Positions 60,526 through 64,000 of a stretch of 64,000 bases of DNA are shown here, piece after piece. Source of the DNA: DATFXM01 sp035315885 (GTDB lineage Bacteria > Acidobacteriota > Blastocatellia > UBA7656); NCBI GenBank assembly GCA_035315885.1, contig DATFXM010000061.1:8371-72370 (forward strand), in the 5' to 3' direction. The notes beneath the pieces are model-generated. The model worked only from the letters and a program-made list of their open reading frames with translations, did no database searches and had not been told where the DNA came from. Numbering within the stretch: position 1 is the stretch's first letter; each line of letters begins with the position of its first letter. The position numbers and the translations under genes are program-made.

Positions 60526-61748
60526 TTGCGCGAGACACTGACCTGCGGCGGATTAGCGAAGTCCTCCCACATTCGATCGAGCTCCGATTTGTCCGGCGAG
60601 CCATCGTAGACCACAAATCGATACCTCGAGACATAAACCGTTCCCGGCGAGATCTGCCATTGACCCATCTGCGACGGCGCATAGCAGAAGAACGGCTGGT
60701 CCGGATTGATCCGCATCGGCTGAGGCGAGCGAAAATTCGACGGATGATCCAGCACCGCGATCCCGGCGAGTTGACCGTCGATGCGCCCGCCCATGTGACA
60801 CCATCTAGCCCTTGTGCTGTGACCGTTGTTCCGGTCCTTGCCCTCAGAGGTCAGAAAATCACAGTTGTCTTTCGAGAGCCATTGACGATTGCCGCGCAAC
60901 CCAACACCGCCGTACCGATATTCGGGCAATATCAGCGCGTCTGACGTCGCGCAGTTCTGCGAAGAGACAAGGTCGAACATCGCATACGGTTTCTCGCCTT
61001 GCCCGACGTTGTAAACCCTCACCAGCCATTGCTCATTCAAGGCAATGACCGGGGCATCCGTATCTACGTCGACGTAGCGTGTTCGGGACTTGAAACCGGC
61101 ATGAACCGGTCCGCTCCAAGAGTCGTCAACCGAGACGAACTCAACTCGCCCCGTTCCGTCTCCCATGTTCCAGAAATCGGGATGACGGCCTTTGAATTCG
61201 GTCTTAGTCCAGGCGAACCAGATCCCGTGATGATGAAAGTGATCGGGCGGATAGTCGTCTGTCACAATCCTGCCCGATGGAGTGTAGACCGGATGAATGT
61301 AACCGCCCCGCTTGAAAATCGGTTTTATGTCGGGCGACGGAAGCTGCCCCTCCGTCTGATATGCAAAGATCTTGTGACCAGAGGCGCTCACGATTAATTG
61401 GTTGTTCGCGGCGGAGAGTTGTACTTGCGAGCCGGCTTCGGCGGTCTTCAGTTCTCGCACGGTGAATGTCTTCGAGGAACCTGCGCTCAGCACGGGAAGG
61501 ATGAATGTAGCGACTCGTTCGCTATCAACTTGCAGAGGGATTACGCGTCCTGAGTCGTCGACTAGTGCATAGGCCTTTGCGGCAAGGTCGGCGGGAAGAG
61601 AAAAAGATACAATCGTGTCACGGCGGTCAGCTTTGCCGGCGAAAATAGTAATCCGCGATGAAAGAGCGTGCGATCTTGAGCTAACAACTCGCGCGTAGGG
61701 CGCACTCAGACAGAGTGCTATGCATGCAAAAGTCAACCTTTTACTCAT
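60522..61748 (-). CDS. DUF6807 (PmoA-like) secreted protein
   Basis: The frame is open back to 61901 through a repeat array, but the ATG at 61748 begins a signal peptide (KRLTFACIALCLSAPYA), giving 408 residues. The core KRGGYIHPVYTPSGRIVTDDYPPDHFHHHGIWFAW is the hallmark of the DUF6807 family, often labelled methane oxygenase PmoA-like, which is common in plant-polysaccharide loci of Acidobacteriota, Planctomycetes and Bacteroidetes. The clustered HFHHHG could bind metal. The biochemical role is unknown; a carbohydrate-binding or lyase-like periplasmic role is possible. Confidence 0.87.
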   Translation of the reverse strand: MSKRLTFACIALCLSAPYARVVSSRSHALSSRITIFAGKADRRDTIVSFSLPADLAAKAYALVDDSGRVIPLQVDSERVATFILPVLSAGSSKTFTVRELKTAEAGSQVQLSAANNQLIVSASGHKIFAYQTEGQLPSPDIKPIFKRGGYIHPVYTPSGRIVTDDYPPDHFHHHGIWFAWTKTEFKGRHPDFWNMGDGTGRVEFVSVDDSWSGPVHAGFKSRTRYVDVDTDAPVIALNEQWLVRVYNVGQGEKPYAMFDLVSSQNCATSDALILPEYRYGGVGLRGNRQWLSKDNCDFLTSEGKDRNNGHSTRARWCHMGGRIDGQLAGIAVLDHPSNFRSPQPMRINPDQPFFCYAPSQMGQWQISPGTVYVSRYRFVVYDGSPDKSELDRMWEDFANPPQVSVSRK

Positions 61749-61776
61749 CGTTCTACTCGAGTGCGGAGGACTAAAG

Positions 61777-62017
61777 TGCTGAATGCTGCCGTACTGAGTG
61801 CTGAGTGCTGCCGTGCTGAGTGCTGCCGTGCTGAGTGCTGCCGTACTGAGTGCTGCCTGCTGAGTGCTGCCGTACTGAGTGCTGAGTTTTTGGCGCGTCA
61901 ACCCCGAAGGGGTTGAAGAAAGCCTTATAGACTCTCTTTTGCAAATCCGCTTCTACAACCCCTTCGGGGTTGGTACGCCAAGAGACTCAGCACTCAGCAC
62001 TTTTGTACGGGAGCACT
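61777..62017. repeat. Composite repeat: heptamers, two AACCCC hairpins, inverted heptamers
   Basis: The left part alternates GTGCTGA with 8-base GTGCTGCC, making a 15-bp higher-order unit (61777-61887). The centre has the perfect dyads TCAACCCCGAAGGGGTTGA (61898-61916) and CAACCCCTTCGGGGTTG (61956-61972). The right part is CTCAGCA/CTCAGCACTTTT repeated (61985-62017). It has the same architecture as the element at 2231 and lies between the Gfo/Idh gene and the DUF6807 gene. Confidence 0.85.
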
Positions 62018-62029
62018 CAGCACTTTTCC

Positions 62030-63313
62030 TTATTCCGGAGCAATCAACAGCCGTGACTTCTGTTCCGCGGATTGATTGGCCGTCAGACACGCCACCGCCG
62101 AATGCATCGCTTTGTCCGGGCCTACGCGAACCGGATTGCCCGTTCTGATCGCCGCGCAAAACTCCGCTTGTTCGTTCTGGTAAGCCAGGCCGCGATCGTT
62201 CTGCGCGCCTTGCGAGCCTATAGTGCGCCCGGGAGAATCCGCCGGACGTGTCGCCGAAGCATCAGCCACGGGAGCCGCCGACTGGCGCGTAGCTTCAATC
62301 CTAGTGGACGCACCTTCGCCCTCGTTGAACAAATAAGCCTCGGTTTCATGCTTCAGAATCAGGGTGCCCTTCGTACCCATGAACATCTCGTAAGCATCTT
62401 CGAATGCGTTCGACTGTATCGAAGAGAACGTCGCGCACCGCCCGCCCGGGTATTCAAACGTGGAGTAAATGTGATCGTACACCTCCCGGCCGTCTATGAA
62501 TTCCGATACGCTCGCGGCCGTGTACACCGCCTCGGGCACCGCCTCCAGAAACCAGTTCGCCGCAGTCACCTGATGACTGCCCAACTCCGCCATCAAACCC
62601 TCCGAATACTTCTTGTACATTCTCCAGTTCAGCAGGTGTTCCCAGTCCGGGTAGCCCCACTTCTGCGGATCAAAATCGGCCGAAGGTGCCTCTTCCTTTC
62701 GACGCCACGATGAGTTGCGATGCCACGCCAGCCGCACATGGTAAACATCACCGAGTACTCCGGCTTTTATTACGTTCTCGTACGCGGCCTGGTAAATGGG
62801 GTTGTAGTAGCGCTGATATCCTATTTCCAGGATTCGACGGTTGCGCCGCGCTGCATCGATCATCCGGCGACAATCGGCGGCGGTCTTGGCCATCATCTTT
62901 TCGCAGAGCACGTGTTTGCCTGCGTCCAGACAACCGACGGCGATGTCTGCGTGGGTCCATAGCGGCGTAGCAATGATCACCGCTTCGAGGTCTTCTTTCT
63001 GCAGCATCTCGCGCCAGTCGTCGTATTCCTTGGGGCGGGCCCATCCCGTACTCACCAGCAGCTCGGCAGCGGCGCGGCGCCGGCGAGGATTGATGTCGCA
63101 CAGTGCACGCAAGTCGATGAATTCCTTCTGCGACTGCTTCAGGTGACCCGTTCCCATATCACCGGTGCCGATGAGCGCCGCCTTCACCGGGCCTCCTTTG
63201 ATCGGCCCGCGTGACACGGCTGCGGCGCCGAGCGCAACCAACGCGGGCGTTCCAGCGAGAACCTTTAAGAAATTCCGGCGCCCACGATCTTTCATCTCGT
63301 CGCTGAGATCCAT
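62030..63313 (-). CDS. Tat-exported Gfo/Idh/MocA family oxidoreductase
   Basis: A 427-residue protein whose start has AGGAG eight bases upstream. The N-terminus is a Tat signal (GRRNFLKVLAGTPALVALGAAAVS). The NAD(P) fold follows (VKAALIGTGDMGTGHLKQS), then CEKMMAKTAADC, where Lys of the EKP motif is kept but Pro is Met. The Gfo/Idh C-terminal domain has ELGSHQVTAANWFLEAVPEAV. Export of the folded enzyme with cofactor suggests a periplasmic redox step on a sugar or cyclitol. It is upstream of the DUF6807-to-GH51 operon, separated by the repeat element; shared transcription is likely but not certain. Confidence 0.92.
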   Translation of the reverse strand: MDLSDEMKDRGRRNFLKVLAGTPALVALGAAAVSRGPIKGGPVKAALIGTGDMGTGHLKQSQKEFIDLRALCDINPRRRRAAAELLVSTGWARPKEYDDWREMLQKEDLEAVIIATPLWTHADIAVGCLDAGKHVLCEKMMAKTAADCRRMIDAARRNRRILEIGYQRYYNPIYQAAYENVIKAGVLGDVYHVRLAWHRNSSWRRKEEAPSADFDPQKWGYPDWEHLLNWRMYKKYSEGLMAELGSHQVTAANWFLEAVPEAVYTAASVSEFIDGREVYDHIYSTFEYPGGRCATFSSIQSNAFEDAYEMFMGTKGTLILKHETEAYLFNEGEGASTRIEATRQSAAPVADASATRPADSPGRTIGSQGAQNDRGLAYQNEQAEFCAAIRTGNPVRVGPDKAMHSAVACLTANQSAEQKSRLLIAPE

Positions 63314-63326
63314 GAGTCAGACTCCT

Positions 63327-63390
63327 GTGCTGAGTGCTGAGTGCTGCTGAGTGCTGAGTGCTGAGTGGTGAGTGCTGAGTTCTGAGTTCC
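63327..63390. repeat. Heptamer array (GTGCTGA) preceding tandem hairpin repeats
   Basis: Units GTGCTGA repeated with one 10-base unit, ending GTTCTGA GTTCC at the edge of the tandem repeat. It forms the left arm of a composite element whose right arm must lie beyond the window. Confidence 0.8.
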
Positions 63391-64000
63391 AACCCCGAAG
63401 GGGTTGCGTCGTCCAGCCCAGGGTTGCCGTCTGCGGCTACCCTGGGTAAGGCGTCAGATATTTCCCAACCCCGAAGGGGTTGCGTCGCCCAGCACAGGGT
63501 TGCCGTCTGCGGCTACCCTGGGTAAGGCGTCAGATATTTCCCAACCCCGAAGGGGTTGCGTCGCCCAGCCCAGGGTTGCCGTCTGCGGCTACCCTGGGTA
63601 AGGCGTCAGATATTTCCCAACCCCGAAGGGGTTGCGTCGCCCAGCCAAGGGTTGCCGTCTGTGGCTTCCCTCGGTAACACAGAGATTTCCCAACCCCAAA
63701 GGGGTTGCGTCGCCCAGCCCAGGGTTGCCGTCTGCGGCTACCCTAGGTAAGGCGTCAGATATTTCCCAACCCCGAAGGGTTGCGTCGCCCAGCCCAGGGT
63801 TGCCGTCTGCGGCTACCCTGGGTAAGGCGTCAGATATTTCCCAACCCCGAAGGGGTTGCGTCGTCCAGCCCAGGGTTGCCGTCTGCGGCTACCCTGGGTA
63901 AGGCGTCAGATATTTCCCAACCCCGAAGGGGTTGCGTCGTCCAGCCCAGGGTTGCCGTCTGCGGCTACCCTGGGTAAGGCGTCAGATATTTCCCAACCCC
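63391..64000. repeat. 76-bp tandem repeat with two hairpins per unit (runs off the window)
   Basis: Units start at 63391, 63467, 63543, 63619, 63692, 63768, 63843, 63919 and 63995. That is eight complete copies and the start of a ninth; most are 76 bp, one 73 and one 75. Each holds AACCCCGAAGGGGTT and then CCCAGGG-TT-GCCG-TCTG-CGGC-TA-CCCTGGG, followed by a unique GTAAGGCGTCAGATATTTCCC-type spacer. Copies four and five (63619-63767) are the most diverged. Short frames through it (such as those starting MRRPA) are repeat artefacts. Confidence 0.95.

Noticed and set aside
60522..61901. Start of the DUF6807 gene at 61901
   Set aside because: The first 51 residues (ALST repeats) are read-through of the heptamer array; the signal peptide starts at 61748.
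63404..63977. Series of overlapping 64-89 residue frames beginning MRRPA
   Set aside because: They are translations of the 76-bp tandem repeat, in shifting frames, without ribosome sites.
63391..64000. CRISPR array
   Set aside because: Units are contiguous 76-bp copies without unique spacers, and no cas genes are present.

Overview
The window reads as a chromosomal piece of a GC-rich, Gram-negative, saprophytic bacterium. I would place it in Acidobacteriota, probably near Blastocatellia. The reasons are a large Oar-like TonB-dependent receptor with no SusD partner, many secreted glycoside hydrolases, a Wzx/Wzy-type exopolysaccharide locus, an Arg/Asp-rich secreted protein and abundant intergenic repeats. 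The placement is inference from family resemblance, not from a marker gene. I see no rRNA, tRNA, insertion sequence, prophage or CRISPR array.

Layout. (1) 1-8414: a 5'-truncated ceramidase-like protein, GmhB phosphatase, RecN, two small hypothetical genes and ComEC. (2) 8572-18321: a sugar-utilisation locus with an MFS transporter, a LacI regulator, a TonB receptor, a GH3 beta-glucosidase and a GH144-like glucanase. I predict it handles beta-1,2-glucan. A promoter and a perfect palindromic operator candidate lie upstream of the receptor. (3) 18449-23136: a 1417-residue secreted multidomain protein (propellers, Fn3 domains, lectin-like domains) on the minus strand, behind what I read as a cyclic-di-GMP-I (GEMM) riboswitch. 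(4) 23725-42899: an exopolysaccharide locus. It holds two FemAB-like acyltransferases around a JmjC-like cupin, Wzz, a BY-kinase-like ATPase with an altered Walker A, a polysaccharide deacetylase, Wzx, Wzy/ligase, two methyltransferases, an asparagine synthetase-type amidotransferase, two GT4 glycosyltransferases, a fused dehydrogenase and a CPBP-like membrane protein with a degenerate active site. (5) 43271-45337: a secreted Arg-rich protein, an AraC regulator and a VOC protein. (6) 45664-50120: a pectin/hexuronate module with a GntR regulator, KDG kinase, an ExuT-like transporter and pectinesterase, with shared operator-like sites. (7) 50287-51018: a trypsin-like protease. (8) 51190-63313: a compact minus-strand catabolic operon with GH51, GH106-like, GH88, SDR, an Old Yellow Enzyme homologue, MFS and DUF6807, plus a Tat-exported Gfo/Idh oxidoreductase upstream. 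This looks like rhamnogalacturonan or plant-glycan side-chain breakdown coupled to unusual redox chemistry.

The most unusual signal lies between genes. Most long intergenic regions hold arrays of 7-bp units kept in exact register, with inverted partner arrays. The motif differs from site to site (GTTCTGA, GTGCTGA, GTAGGCA, GTTTCGG, AAATTTG), and it can switch inside one array without losing the 7-bp phase. Because 7 is not a multiple of 3, arrays whose heptamer contains a stop triplet close every frame within 21 bases. Five genes here (GmhB, ComEC, MFS, second FemAB, GT4) end inside an array. Several arrays enclose a second module of about 76 bp made of two hairpins, and eight to nine tandem copies of it run off the right end. 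I consider these composite elements and the riboswitch-controlled exoprotein the best candidates for undescribed biology.
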